Source: Streptomyces sclerotialus (GTDB taxonomy: Bacteria > Actinomycetota > Actinomycetes > Streptomycetales > Streptomycetaceae). From it: DNA of 64,000 nucleotides. The translations under genes and the position numbers were made by a program. Where the stretch lies: the NCBI GenBank assembly GCA_000719105.1, contig JODX01000001.1, forward strand, positions 1 to 64,000. Reading direction: 5' to 3'. This document shows positions 1 through 7,829 of this stretch, one piece after another. The number at the start of each line of letters is the position of its first letter. Position 1 is the first letter of the stretch. The notes under the pieces were generated by a model. That model was not told the origin of the DNA. It saw only the letters and a list, made by a program, of their open reading frames with translations, and searched no databases.

Positions 1-85
1 TTACATTCCGAACCCGGAAGCTAAGCCTTACAGCGCCGATGGTACTGCAGGGGGGACCCTGTGGGAGAGTAGGACGCCGCCGAAC
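1..85 (+). rRNA. rrf: 5S ribosomal RNA, 3' part
   Basis: This is the 3' two thirds of a 5S rRNA. It begins inside the conserved TTACATTCCGAACCCGGAAG segment and ends at CGCCGCCGAAC, which would pair with the 5' end lying about 35 nt off the left edge. Its presence places the left edge at the end of an rRNA operon. The exact 3' end (about 85) is inferred from base pairing. Confidence 0.93.
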
Positions 86-93
86 AATCATTG

Positions 94-137
94 AGAAAGC
101 CCCCGGCCGGGGATACCGGCACGGGGGCTTTCTGCTT
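94..137 (+). terminator. rRNA operon terminator
   Basis: Stem AGAAAGCCCCCG (94-105) pairs with CGGGGGCTTTCT (122-133) and is followed by GCTTTT. It lies 9 nt after the 5S gene and is the expected intrinsic terminator. It may also stop the converging DUF58 operon. Confidence 0.88.
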
Positions 138-194
138 TTCGAATTGTTTTGGGCCCCTACGGGGGCCTTTCTTGCACCGATCGCAGCGGGACCC

Positions 195-1505
195 TCAGAG
201 GCGTCCCGCTGCTTTGAGGGCCAGATAGGCGTCCGCCAGTGCCGGCGCGAGGTTTTCCGGGGGTGCGTCGACGACCGTGACGCCATGACGGCGGAGCTGC
301 TCGGCTGTCCGCTGACGCTCTGCTTGGGCTTGGGCTGCGGCGGCCGCCTCGTACACGGCCTCGATGTCCCCGCGGGCTTCGGCCATGTTCGCGACGTGTG
401 GGTCCGCCACCGAGGCGAGCAGGATCGTGTGGCGTTGCGTGAGCTGAGGCAGTACGGGGAGCAGACCCTCTTCGACCGGGGCCGCGTCGAGACTGGTCAG
501 CAGGACGAGCAAAGAGCGACGGGGGGCTGCCCGGAGTGCTGTGGCGGTGAGGCCGTGGGCGTCCGTTTCGACGAGCTCAGGCTCCAGACCGGCCATCGCA
601 TTCACCAGGGAGGGCAGTACGTCGCCCGCGGCACGGCCTTGCACGAGGGCGCGTACGCGGCGGTCGTAGGCGAGGAGGTCCACGCGGTCGCCGGCGCGGG
701 ACGCGAGGGCTGCGAGGAGCAGGGCGGCGTCCATGGAGGCGTCCAGGCGGGGCGCGTCCCCGACACGGCCCGCGGAGGTGCGTCCGCTGTCCAGGACCAA
801 GAGGATGTGGCGGTCGCGTTCGGGCCGCCAGGTGCGTACGGCGACCGAGGACTGGCGGGCGGTGGCGCGCCAGTCGATGGAGCGGGTGTCGTCACCGGGG
901 ACGTACTCGCGGAGGCTGTCGAACTCCGTGCCCTCGCCGCGGGTCAGCGCACTGGTGCGGCCGTCCAGTTCCCGCAGGCGGGCCAGTTTGGAGGGCAGGT
1001 GCTTGCGGCTGGTGAACGGCGGGAGGACGCGCACCGTCCAAGGGACCCGATGGCTGCCCTGGCGGGCGAACAGGCCGAGCGGGCCGTATGAGCGGATCGT
1101 GACGCGGTCCGCCTGCCGGTCGCCTCGACGGGTCGGACGTAGACGGGTCGTGATGCGCCGGCGTTCGCCTGCCGGGACGGTGATGCGATGGCGGGAGGCG
1201 GCGACCTCCGTCCCCGGCTGCCAGCTGCTGGGCGGCCAGGCGTCGCGCAGATGGGCGCGGAGGGGGCGCTTGGAAGGGTTGGTGAGCGTGAGGGTGATGT
1301 CCGCGCTCTCGCCCAGGCGTGCTGAGGTATCGCCGGAGCGGGTCAGGCCGAGGTGGCGTATCGGCGCGGCCAGAGCGAAGTCACAGGCGCAGGCCAGCGC
1401 CAGGGGGGTGTTCACCGCCAGGATTCCCGTCCAGCTGGGTTCCCAGATGCCGACGGGGAGGGAGCCGAGGGCCGCCAGGAGGGCGGCGCGTCCGGTGAGT
1501 GCCAT
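195..1505 (-). CDS. DUF58 domain-containing protein
   Basis: A 436-residue protein with a hydrophobic N-terminus (about residues 1-50) followed by the DUF58 region. It contains the characteristic segment around FDSLREYVPGDDTRSIDWRA and, behind it, a von Willebrand A-like fold starting at HILLVLDSGRTS with a DxSxx-like metal site (DSGRT). DUF58 proteins are almost always encoded with MoxR ATPases and are thought to act in MoxR-assisted assembly or maturation of protein complexes; the client is unknown. It is the last gene of a five-gene operon, and its ATG shares one base with the stop codon of the MoxR gene. C-terminal Ala/Gln-rich helices follow the A domain. The family assignment is secure; the biological role is not. 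Confidence 0.92.
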   Translation of the reverse strand: MALTGRAALLAALGSLPVGIWEPSWTGILAVNTPLALACACDFALAAPIRHLGLTRSGDTSARLGESADITLTLTNPSKRPLRAHLRDAWPPSSWQPGTEVAASRHRITVPAGERRRITTRLRPTRRGDRQADRVTIRSYGPLGLFARQGSHRVPWTVRVLPPFTSRKHLPSKLARLRELDGRTSALTRGEGTEFDSLREYVPGDDTRSIDWRATARQSSVAVRTWRPERDRHILLVLDSGRTSAGRVGDAPRLDASMDAALLLAALASRAGDRVDLLAYDRRVRALVQGRAAGDVLPSLVNAMAGLEPELVETDAHGLTATALRAAPRRSLLVLLTSLDAAPVEEGLLPVLPQLTQRHTILLASVADPHVANMAEARGDIEAVYEAAAAAQAQAERQRTAEQLRRHGVTVVDAPPENLAPALADAYLALKAAGRL

Positions 1506-2497
1506 CAGCGCGGTACGGGGACGTGGGTGAGGATCGCGTTGATGACCGAGTCGGCCGTCACGCCCTCCATCTCGGCCTCCGGGCGGAGCTGCACACGGTG
1601 GCGGAGGGTCGGAAGGGCGAGCGCCTTCACGTCGTCGGGGATGACGTAGTCGCGGCCGGTCAGCCAGGCCCAGGCACGGGAGGTCGCGAGGAGGGCCGTG
1701 GCGCCGCGTGGGGAGACGCCGAGCGTGAGGGACGGGGACTCGCGGGTGGCCCGGCAGACGTCGACGACGTAGGCGGTGATCTCGGGGGAGACCGTCGTCT
1801 TCGCGACGGCCGCGCGGGCGGCTTCCAGGTCTGCTGCGTTCGCCACGGGGCGCACGCCGGCGGCGCGCAGGTCGCGCGGGTTGAAGCCCTGGGAGTGCCG
1901 GGTCAGGACGTCGATCTCGTCCTGGCGGGAGGGGAGGGGGATGGTGAGTTTGAGGAGGAAGCGGTCCAGCTGGGCTTCGGGGAGGGGGTATGTGCCTTCG
2001 TACTCGACCGGGTTCTGGGTCGCGGCGACCAGGAAGGGGTCCGGGAGGAGGCGTGGTGTGCCGTCGACCGTGACCTGGCGTTCCTCCATCGCCTCCAGCA
2101 GGGACGACTGGGTCTTCGGCGGGGTGCGGTTGATCTCGTCCGCGAGGAGGAGGTTGGTGAAGACCGGGCCGGGCTGGAACGAGAACTCCGCGGTGCGGGT
2201 GTCGTAGACGAGGGAGCCGGTGACGTCGCTCGGCATCAGGTCGGGGGTGAACTGGACGCGCTTGGTGTCGAGTTCGAGCGCGGCGGCGAGGGCGCGGACG
2301 AGGAGGGTCTTGGCGACGCCCGGGACTCCCTCCAGCAGGACGTGACCGCGGCAGAGCAGGGCGACGACGAGGCCGGTGACTGCGGGGTCCTGGCCGACCA
2401 CGGCTTTGGCGATCTCGGCGCGCAGGGCTTCCAGGGAGGAGCGGGCGGCGCCCGGATCCCCGGCGTACCCGGCGTTGTCAGTGGTCGGGTCCATCAT
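1505..2497 (-). CDS. MoxR-family AAA+ ATPase
   Basis: A 330-residue AAA+ ATPase of the MoxR type. Visible motifs are Walker A near residue 50 (EGVPGVAKTLLVRAL), Walker B (LLLADEINR), the sensor region AATQNPVEYEGTYPLPEAQLDRF and a C-terminal lid. MoxR ATPases work as chaperone-like remodellers with partner proteins that have von Willebrand A domains, here most likely the DUF58 product encoded immediately downstream. The 5' end overlaps the DUF4350 stop by 4 nt, implying translational coupling. Length and motif spacing are normal for the family. Confidence 0.95.
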   Translation of the reverse strand: MMDPTTDNAGYAGDPGAARSSLEALRAEIAKAVVGQDPAVTGLVVALLCRGHVLLEGVPGVAKTLLVRALAAALELDTKRVQFTPDLMPSDVTGSLVYDTRTAEFSFQPGPVFTNLLLADEINRTPPKTQSSLLEAMEERQVTVDGTPRLLPDPFLVAATQNPVEYEGTYPLPEAQLDRFLLKLTIPLPSRQDEIDVLTRHSQGFNPRDLRAAGVRPVANAADLEAARAAVAKTTVSPEITAYVVDVCRATRESPSLTLGVSPRGATALLATSRAWAWLTGRDYVIPDDVKALALPTLRHRVQLRPEAEMEGVTADSVINAILTHVPVPR

Positions 2498-3693
2498 GGA
2501 CGGCGTACCTCACTTTCGAGGGCGTCGAGTTGGTCGGCGAGGGCGATCAGGGCTGCGTCGTCGCCGGGCGGGGGGCCGAAGAGGAGGGAATGCAGCGCCT
2601 GTCCGTTCCCGTGGTCGTTCGGGTGGGCGGTCAGGGCGGGGAGCAGTGCCTCGGGCGTGTGCGCCTGGGCGACGGGGATGCCTACAAGGGGGGCCAGGCG
2701 GGTGCGGGTGGTGGACCGCAGAGCGGCGGCCGCGCGGTCGCGGGCGCGGGCCTTGCGGTAGAGGCGGGCGCGGCCTTCGACGGTTTCGGAGGCGCGGATC
2801 GCGACCGGGAGACGTTCGGGTACGAGGGGGCCGAGCCGGCGTGCTCGCCAGAGGGCGGCGAGGGCTGCGGCGACGAAGAGTTGCAGGGTGCCCCAGAGCC
2901 AGCCCGAGGGGATCAGGTCGAGGAAGCTGCGCTCGCCGGTGTCGGTGAGTGCGTCGTCGGACAGCGAGGGGAGGTACCAGACCAGATGGGGGCGCGAGCC
3001 GAGCAGTTGAAGGGCGAGCGAGGCATTGCCGTGCTCGTCGAGGTGGTTGTTGAAGAGGATGTCGGGGGCACCGAGCACGACTGTGTCGCCGTCCCCCTGT
3101 GCCGCCGGGAGGCGCACCAGGCTGGGGAGTCCGTCGCTGGGGTAGCAGGAGTCGGCGTCCGCCGCGGTGACGCGGTAGTGGACGCCCCCGGTGTCGGCGG
3201 TGCCCGCTCGCCGGGCGGCCGGCAGATCGCAGTCGGGGGAGAGAGTCGAGTCGGAGCCGAGTGCGGCATCCGCGCGGATGTCCGGTGCGAGGGTGGCGAC
3301 GGACGGGGCGCCGGGGGCGATCAGGACCGTACGGCCGCCGGAGGTCTCGGTGGTCCGGTGCAGCCGGTCCTGCTGTGCGTCCGTCAGCAGGTCGGGTACG
3401 GCCACCAGCAGGGTGGTGTCGGGGCCGGCCGCGGCGCGCGCCTCGTCGAGGGTGGTGACCACGCGGGTGGTCACGCCGCGGTCGCCGAGGAGTTCGGCGA
3501 CGGCGCGGCTGCCGTACGGGTCCGCCGAGCGCGGGTCGAGTGTCCCGTGCTGGGAGGTGGAGCGGATCGAGGCGATCGCGACGGCCGCCACCAGGAGGAG
3601 CACCAGCGCGAGGACGACACCGCGCGCGCGGGTCCACACCTGGCGGGCGGTGGGCGAGGCCGAGGTGGACGGGAGCGTGGCCTCGGTGGTCAT
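2494..3693 (-). CDS. DUF4350 domain-containing membrane protein
   Basis: A 399-residue protein starting at ATG 3693 (MTTEATLPST). The start overlaps the DUF4129 stop in an ATGA arrangement, which decides it over longer readings. An N-terminal membrane segment (VVLALVLLLVAAVAIASI, about residues 24-42) is followed by a DUF4350 domain with a GATase-like Rossmann pattern (DPYGSRAVAELLGDRG, then TLLVAVPDLLT). A second membrane segment lies near residue 265 (LFVAAALAALWRARR), with a cytoplasmic helical tail after it. DUF4350 proteins are regularly found in MoxR operons; their activity is not known. Confidence 0.9.
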   Translation of the reverse strand: MTTEATLPSTSASPTARQVWTRARGVVLALVLLLVAAVAIASIRSTSQHGTLDPRSADPYGSRAVAELLGDRGVTTRVVTTLDEARAAAGPDTTLLVAVPDLLTDAQQDRLHRTTETSGGRTVLIAPGAPSVATLAPDIRADAALGSDSTLSPDCDLPAARRAGTADTGGVHYRVTAADADSCYPSDGLPSLVRLPAAQGDGDTVVLGAPDILFNNHLDEHGNASLALQLLGSRPHLVWYLPSLSDDALTDTGERSFLDLIPSGWLWGTLQLFVAAALAALWRARRLGPLVPERLPVAIRASETVEGRARLYRKARARDRAAAALRSTTRTRLAPLVGIPVAQAHTPEALLPALTAHPNDHGNGQALHSLLFGPPPGDDAALIALADQLDALESEVRRP

Positions 3694-4469
3694 TCGGCGG
3701 CTCCCCGGCGGACGCTGCGGGCCGCGCTGTGGGCGCTGCTCGTCAGTACGGGTTTGGTGCGTTCCAGGTCGTCGTCGAGGGCGGCGAGCCGGCGGTACGT
3801 CCCTTGGTCGGCGTTCCTGCCGCCGTATGTGACGTCGTCGAAGTCCCGGGCGGCTGCACGCAGTCGGTCGGCGTGGCCGGGCAGGGGCCGGCCCGCTTCG
3901 GAGGCGGCTTCGTCGGCGGTGCGGCCGGGGCGTGCGTCGAGCAGGGCGCGTTCCTCGAGGGACCGGACGAGGGCGCGCATGCGTTCCTGGACGGCCTGGT
4001 TCCAGTGGCCCTGGGCTGCATGCGCCCCGGCGGCCGCGCGGTGTTCGGCGGCGCTGCGGGGGCGGTCGTCGAAGAGGGTCGCGGACGACGTGGGGGAGCG
4101 GCGCGGGGTGCCCAGGCGCCACCACAGGGCCCCGAGGAGCGCTCCTACGGCCAGGACGATGACGAGGAGGCCGAGCGGTCCGCCCGGGGCGGCGGCGGAG
4201 GCGGCGTCGAACAGTTCGCCGACCCATTCCCAGAAGGCGTCCAGGGCGCGCTGGAACCAGCTGGGGTCGTTCTCGTGGTACATCCGCTTGGAGAGCTCAC
4301 GCTGTGCCGCCTCGCGCGCGGGATCGCGCGGGACGGTGAGCGGTGGCTCGGTGTCGGACGCGGGCAGCGCCGCCAGGACGGCGCCGCCGGTGCCCGACAG
4401 AGGCCGTACGGACGGCGGACCCGTGTGCGGCAGTGCCGCGAGGACCGTGATGAGAACTCCCCCCGGCAC
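3690..4469 (-). CDS. DUF4129 domain-containing membrane protein
   Basis: A 259-residue protein with two hydrophobic segments (near the N-terminus and near residue 115, LGLLVIVLAVGALLGALWW) around an extracytoplasmic stretch. A C-terminal cytoplasmic DUF4129 domain rich in Arg/Glu/Ala helices follows. The domain carries the family signature around RTADEAASEAGRPLPGHAD and DDVTYGGR. It is the second gene of the operon, overlapping DUF4350 by 4 nt and starting 4 nt after the upstream membrane protein. DUF4129 often accompanies MoxR/DUF58/transglutaminase clusters. The function is unknown. Confidence 0.88.
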   Translation of the reverse strand: MPGGVLITVLAALPHTGPPSVRPLSGTGGAVLAALPASDTEPPLTVPRDPAREAAQRELSKRMYHENDPSWFQRALDAFWEWVGELFDAASAAAPGGPLGLLVIVLAVGALLGALWWRLGTPRRSPTSSATLFDDRPRSAAEHRAAAGAHAAQGHWNQAVQERMRALVRSLEERALLDARPGRTADEAASEAGRPLPGHADRLRAAARDFDDVTYGGRNADQGTYRRLAALDDDLERTKPVLTSSAHSAARSVRRGAAE

Positions 4470-4473
4470 GGCG

Positions 4474-5844
4474 TCAGCTCCCCGGGGTATGGCCGGATGT
4501 GTCGGTGCCGTAGTCCTGGACGCCGGCGGCGCGGGCCAGATCCATGTCGAGGGCCTCGCGGCGGATGCGCTGGTCGACGTAGAGCAGCACGGTGACGCCT
4601 GCGGTGATGGGGAACGTGAGCATGGACCCGATCACCGAGCCGATCCCGCTGACGATGAGGAACGTCCAGCCGAGTTCTCCGGTGCTGCCGTCGAGGAAGC
4701 CGGAGACGCCGTCCCCGCCGAGCGCGGCGGCGAGGAAGGCGAACGGGATCACGATGATCGACGCCACGATGTTGGCGATGATCGTGGCGAGCAGCTGGAT
4801 GCCGAACACCCGCCACCAGGAGCCGCGTACCAGCTTGGCGGACCGGCTCATTGCCTTTCCGATGCCCTGCTTCTCGAGCATCAGGGCCGGCGAGGCGAGC
4901 GAGAAGCGGACCATCAGCCAGACGGCCACGACGAACGCGCCGAGGCCGCCGAGCACGGCGAGACCGGCACCTGCCTCCTCCTCGCCGCCGATGGCGACAA
5001 GGAGGCCGGGCAGGATGCCCACGAAGACGATCAGGCCGGCGATGAGCGGCAGCAGGAGGGTCAGACCGAGCAGCCTCGGCAGCCGGGGCCGCGCCTCGCG
5101 CCAGGCCTCCGCGGTCGTCACGGGTTTGCCCAGCACCGCCCGGCTGGTCACGGAGGTGAGCAGGGCCGTCGCCACGATGGTGCCCAGCAGACTGATCAGG
5201 AAGACGACGGCCGAGCTGAGCATCGTGACGCCCAGGGCCTGGGTCAGCTCGTCGAGCGTGGCGTTCGGGTCGTTGAGGGCCTCGCTGCCGGCGGTGTCGT
5301 CGAGGACGAAGCCCTGGAGCAGGATGACAGCGATCTCCGTGACGACCGCGACGGTCAGCGAGATACCGAGGACCGTGCGCCAGTAGGTGCGCATGGTGGA
5401 GACCGCGCCGTCGAGGATCTCTCCGACACCGAGCGGGCGCAGTGGGATCACACCGGGCTTGGCCGCGGGCGGGGGTCCGCCCCAGCCGCCGGGTCCGCCC
5501 CAGCCGCCGGCTCCGCCCCAGCCGCCGGGTCCGCCCCAGCCTCCGTGGCTGCCTCCGCCTTGGCCTGCGTGACCGCCGTGGCCTCCCGGGCCGCCGGGGT
5601 GGTGTCCGCCCCAGCCCGGGCCGGGCGGAGGGGGTGGCGGTGTCTGGCCGGGATCCTGCGGAGCCGGAGTGGACCACTGACCGGGCGGGGGCTGCTCCTT
5701 GGACCACTTCGACGGCGGCTCCGGCTGGTTCGCGCCACTCTGGCCGCCTGGCTGCTCCGGGGGCTGCGCGGTACCGGAGCCGGCCGGCTCCGGGCCGTCC
5801 GAGGGGGCGGATCCGGGCGAGGCCCAGCCCGGAGTGTCTTTCAT
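4474..5844 (-). CDS. Multi-pass membrane protein with Pro/Gly-rich N-terminus (GDPD membrane-domain/DUF7847-like)
   Basis: A 456-residue protein and the first gene of the MoxR operon. Residues 1-130 are low-complexity and rich in Pro, Gly and Trp, with repeated GGWGG units. The rest holds about six hydrophobic segments, starting after the conserved VIPLRPLGVGEILDGAVSTMRTYWR motif. That motif is typical of the actinobacterial family annotated as glycerophosphoryl diester phosphodiesterase membrane domain proteins. No phosphodiesterase catalytic domain is present, so an enzymatic role should not be assumed. It is divergent from mtnA across a 140-nt region that must hold the operon promoter. Confidence 0.82.
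   Translation of the reverse strand: MKDTPGWASPGSAPSDGPEPAGSGTAQPPEQPGGQSGANQPEPPSKWSKEQPPPGQWSTPAPQDPGQTPPPPPPGPGWGGHHPGGPGGHGGHAGQGGGSHGGWGGPGGWGGAGGWGGPGGWGGPPPAAKPGVIPLRPLGVGEILDGAVSTMRTYWRTVLGISLTVAVVTEIAVILLQGFVLDDTAGSEALNDPNATLDELTQALGVTMLSSAVVFLISLLGTIVATALLTSVTSRAVLGKPVTTAEAWREARPRLPRLLGLTLLLPLIAGLIVFVGILPGLLVAIGGEEEAGAGLAVLGGLGAFVVAVWLMVRFSLASPALMLEKQGIGKAMSRSAKLVRGSWWRVFGIQLLATIIANIVASIIVIPFAFLAAALGGDGVSGFLDGSTGELGWTFLIVSGIGSVIGSMLTFPITAGVTVLLYVDQRIRREALDMDLARAAGVQDYGTDTSGHTPGS
5476..5545. repeat. 18-bp tandem repeat in the Pro/Gly-rich coding region
   Basis: About four near-identical copies of the 18-bp unit CCGCCCCAGCCGCCGGGT lie in frame inside the membrane-protein gene and encode the repeated GGPGGWGG-type segments. 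Because the period is a multiple of three, copy-number changes would lengthen or shorten the N-terminal tail without breaking the frame. Confidence 0.75.
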
Positions 5845-5984
5845 CGTCGCTCCTTCACGGTGCCCGACCGCGGTCGCGGCGGCGGTTCGGCGCCCATCGT
5901 GCCATGGCCTGTGCGCGAAGGGACCGGGGGCGGTATGGGCTGCACACCTTCAATTGTCAGCCTGGTACGGGGCAGACTGGGCGG

Positions 5985-7130
5985 ATGGCTGATCAGTACG
6001 CGCGATACGGCGACGGCAAGCGGCCGACGGAGATCCCCGCGATCCGTTGGGACGAGCCTCCGGAGGGCCCCGTCCTGGTCCTGCTCGACCAGACCAGGCT
6101 GCCGGCCGAAGAGATCGAGCTGGTGTGCACGGACGCGCCCGCGCTGGTGGAGGCGATCCGCAGCCTTGCCGTGCGCGGGGCGCCGGTGCTGGGCATCGCC
6201 GGGGCGTACGGCGTCGCGCTCGCCGCCGCGCGCGGCTTCGACGTGGAGGAGGCCGCCGCCGGGCTGGAGGGTGCACGGCCCACCGCGGTGAACCTCGCTG
6301 TCGGAGTGCAACGGGCCCGGGCCGCGTACCGGGCCGCGCTCGCCGGGGGCGGAGGCCAGAAGCAGGCCGCCGACGCGGCGCTCGCGGCGGCGCGGGCGCT
6401 GCACCGGGAGGACGCCGAGGCGAGTGCGCGGATGGCGGGACACGGACTCGTTCTGCTCGACGAACTGCTGCCGGGCGGCGGGCACCGGGTGCTGACCCAC
6501 TGCAACACCGGGTCGCTGGTGTCCGGCGGGGAGGGCACGGCCTTCGCGGTGGCGCTGGCGGCGCACCGTGCGGGGCGGTTGCGCAGGCTCTGGGTCGACG
6601 AGACGCGTCCGCTGTTGCAGGGAGCCCGTCTGACGGCGTACGAGGCGGCGCGCAGCGGGATGGCCTACACCCTGCTCACGGACAACGCGGCGGGTTCGCT
6701 GTTCGCGGCGGGGGAGGTGGACGCGGTGCTGGTCGGTGCCGACCGGATCGCGGCCGACGGTTCGGTGGCGAACAAGGTGGGGACGTACCCCCTCGCCGTG
6801 CTGGCCCGGTACCACCATGTGCCGTTCATCGTGGTGGCGCCGCTGACGACGGTGGACATGGGCACCCCGGACGGAGCGTCCATCGAGGTGGAGCAGCGGG
6901 CCGGGTACGAGGTGACGGAGATCGCGGCGCCCCAGGTGCCGACGGCGGGGATGGAAGCGGGAGGGGGGATACCGGTGGCACCTCTCGGGACGCAGGCGTA
7001 CAACCCGGCGTTCGACGTGACACCACCGGAACTGGTGACGGCCATCGTCACCGAGGAGGGCGTCGTGTCGCCTGTGACGGGCGAGGCGCTTGTCGATCTG
7101 TGTGACACGTCACGCCAGGTAACGATTTAG
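5985..7130 (+). CDS. mtnA: S-methyl-5-thioribose-1-phosphate isomerase
   Basis: A 381-residue enzyme that converts methylthioribose-1-phosphate to methylthioribulose-1-phosphate in the methionine salvage pathway. Recognised by the eIF2B-alpha/MtnA fold and signatures: RGAPVLGIAGAYGVAL near the N-terminus, the catalytic cysteine in LTHCNTGSLVSGGEGTA, VDETRPLLQGARLTAYE, and the catalytic aspartate in VGADRIAADGSVANKVGT. The start is ATG 5985, where the protein begins MADQYARYGDG. No other salvage-pathway gene is adjacent. It ends 8 nt before mtrA, so read-through from mtnA into the mtrAB-lpqB cluster is possible. I saw no SAM-riboswitch-like structure upstream. Confidence 0.95.
   Translation: MADQYARYGDGKRPTEIPAIRWDEPPEGPVLVLLDQTRLPAEEIELVCTDAPALVEAIRSLAVRGAPVLGIAGAYGVALAAARGFDVEEAAAGLEGARPTAVNLAVGVQRARAAYRAALAGGGGQKQAADAALAAARALHREDAEASARMAGHGLVLLDELLPGGGHRVLTHCNTGSLVSGGEGTAFAVALAAHRAGRLRRLWVDETRPLLQGARLTAYEAARSGMAYTLLTDNAAGSLFAAGEVDAVLVGADRIAADGSVANKVGTYPLAVLARYHHVPFIVVAPLTTVDMGTPDGASIEVEQRAGYEVTEIAAPQVPTAGMEAGGGIPVAPLGTQAYNPAFDVTPPELVTAIVTEEGVVSPVTGEALVDLCDTSRQVTI
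7109..7124 (+). promoter_or_regulatory. Possible MtrA autoregulatory direct repeat
   Basis: Two similar hexamers, GTCACG (7109-7114) and GTAACG (7119-7124), lie 15-30 nt before the mtrA start, one helical turn apart. OmpR-family regulators bind direct repeats of this kind. Assignment to MtrA is inference from position and resemblance to GTNACG-type sites. The repeat overlaps the 3' end of mtnA. Confidence 0.35.
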
Positions 7131-7138
7131 CTAATGGG

Positions 7139-7828
7139 ATGATGTCATTCATGAAGGGACGAGTCCTTGTCGTCGACGACGACACCGCACTGGCCGAGAT
7201 GCTCGGCATTGTGCTGCGTGGTGAAGGTTTCGAGCCGTCTTTCGTAGCCGACGGCGACAAGGCGCTGGCCGTGTTCCGGGAGACGAAGCCCGATCTGGTA
7301 CTGCTCGATCTGATGCTGCCGGGCCGGGACGGGATCGAGGTGTGCCGTCTGATCAGGGCGGAGTCCGGGGTGCCGATCGTCATGCTCACGGCCAAGAGCG
7401 ACACCGTCGACGTGGTGGTCGGCCTGGAGTCCGGGGCGGACGACTACATCGTCAAGCCCTTCAAGCCGAAGGAGCTCGTGGCGCGGATCCGGGCCCGGCT
7501 GCGCAGGTCGGAGGAGCCGGCGCCCGAGCAGCTCACCATCGGTGACCTGGTCATCGACGTGGCCGGTCACTCCGTGAAGCGGGACGGGCAGTCGATCGCG
7601 CTGACGCCGCTGGAGTTCGACCTGCTGGTCGCGCTGGCCCGCAAGCCCTGGCAGGTGTTCACCCGCGAGGTGCTGCTGGAGCAGGTCTGGGGTTACCGCC
7701 ACGCGGCGGACACCCGCCTGGTCAACGTGCACGTGCAGCGGCTGCGTTCCAAGGTCGAGAAGGACCCGGAGCGGCCGGAGATCGTGGTGACCGTCCGTGG
7801 CGTCGGTTACAAGGCCGGACCGAGCTGA
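7139..7828 (+). CDS. mtrA: Two-component response regulator MtrA
   Basis: A 229-residue OmpR/PhoB-type regulator. The receiver domain (about 6-120) has the acidic pair DDD, the phosphoacceptor Asp57 in LLDLMLPGRDG, and conserved Thr/Lys residues in MLTAKSD and DYIVKPFKPKEL. A winged-helix effector domain (about 135-228) ends in VRTVRGVGYKAG-type sequence (here VTVRGVGYKAGPS). The sequence VLVVDDDTALAEMLGIVLRGEGF and the adjacent mtrB-lpqB identify it as MtrA, the actinobacterial regulator of cell-envelope homeostasis, osmotic response and, in Streptomyces, development and antibiotic genes. Three in-frame ATGs (7139, 7142, 7151) are possible starts. It is 1 nt from mtrB. Confidence 0.97.
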   Translation: MMSFMKGRVLVVDDDTALAEMLGIVLRGEGFEPSFVADGDKALAVFRETKPDLVLLDLMLPGRDGIEVCRLIRAESGVPIVMLTAKSDTVDVVVGLESGADDYIVKPFKPKELVARIRARLRRSEEPAPEQLTIGDLVIDVAGHSVKRDGQSIALTPLEFDLLVALARKPWQVFTREVLLEQVWGYRHAADTRLVNVHVQRLRSKVEKDPERPEIVVTVRGVGYKAGPS

Positions 7829-7829
7829 C

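Noticed and set aside
5845..5984. SAM riboswitch before mtnA
   Set aside because: Only 140 nt are available and I see no multi-stem S-box-like structure or conserved core.
2530..6291. A plus-strand open frame of about 1,250 codons opposite the MoxR operon
   Set aside because: It runs antisense through five recognisable genes, and its product is Gly/Arg/Ala-rich without motifs. It is a by-product of high GC content.
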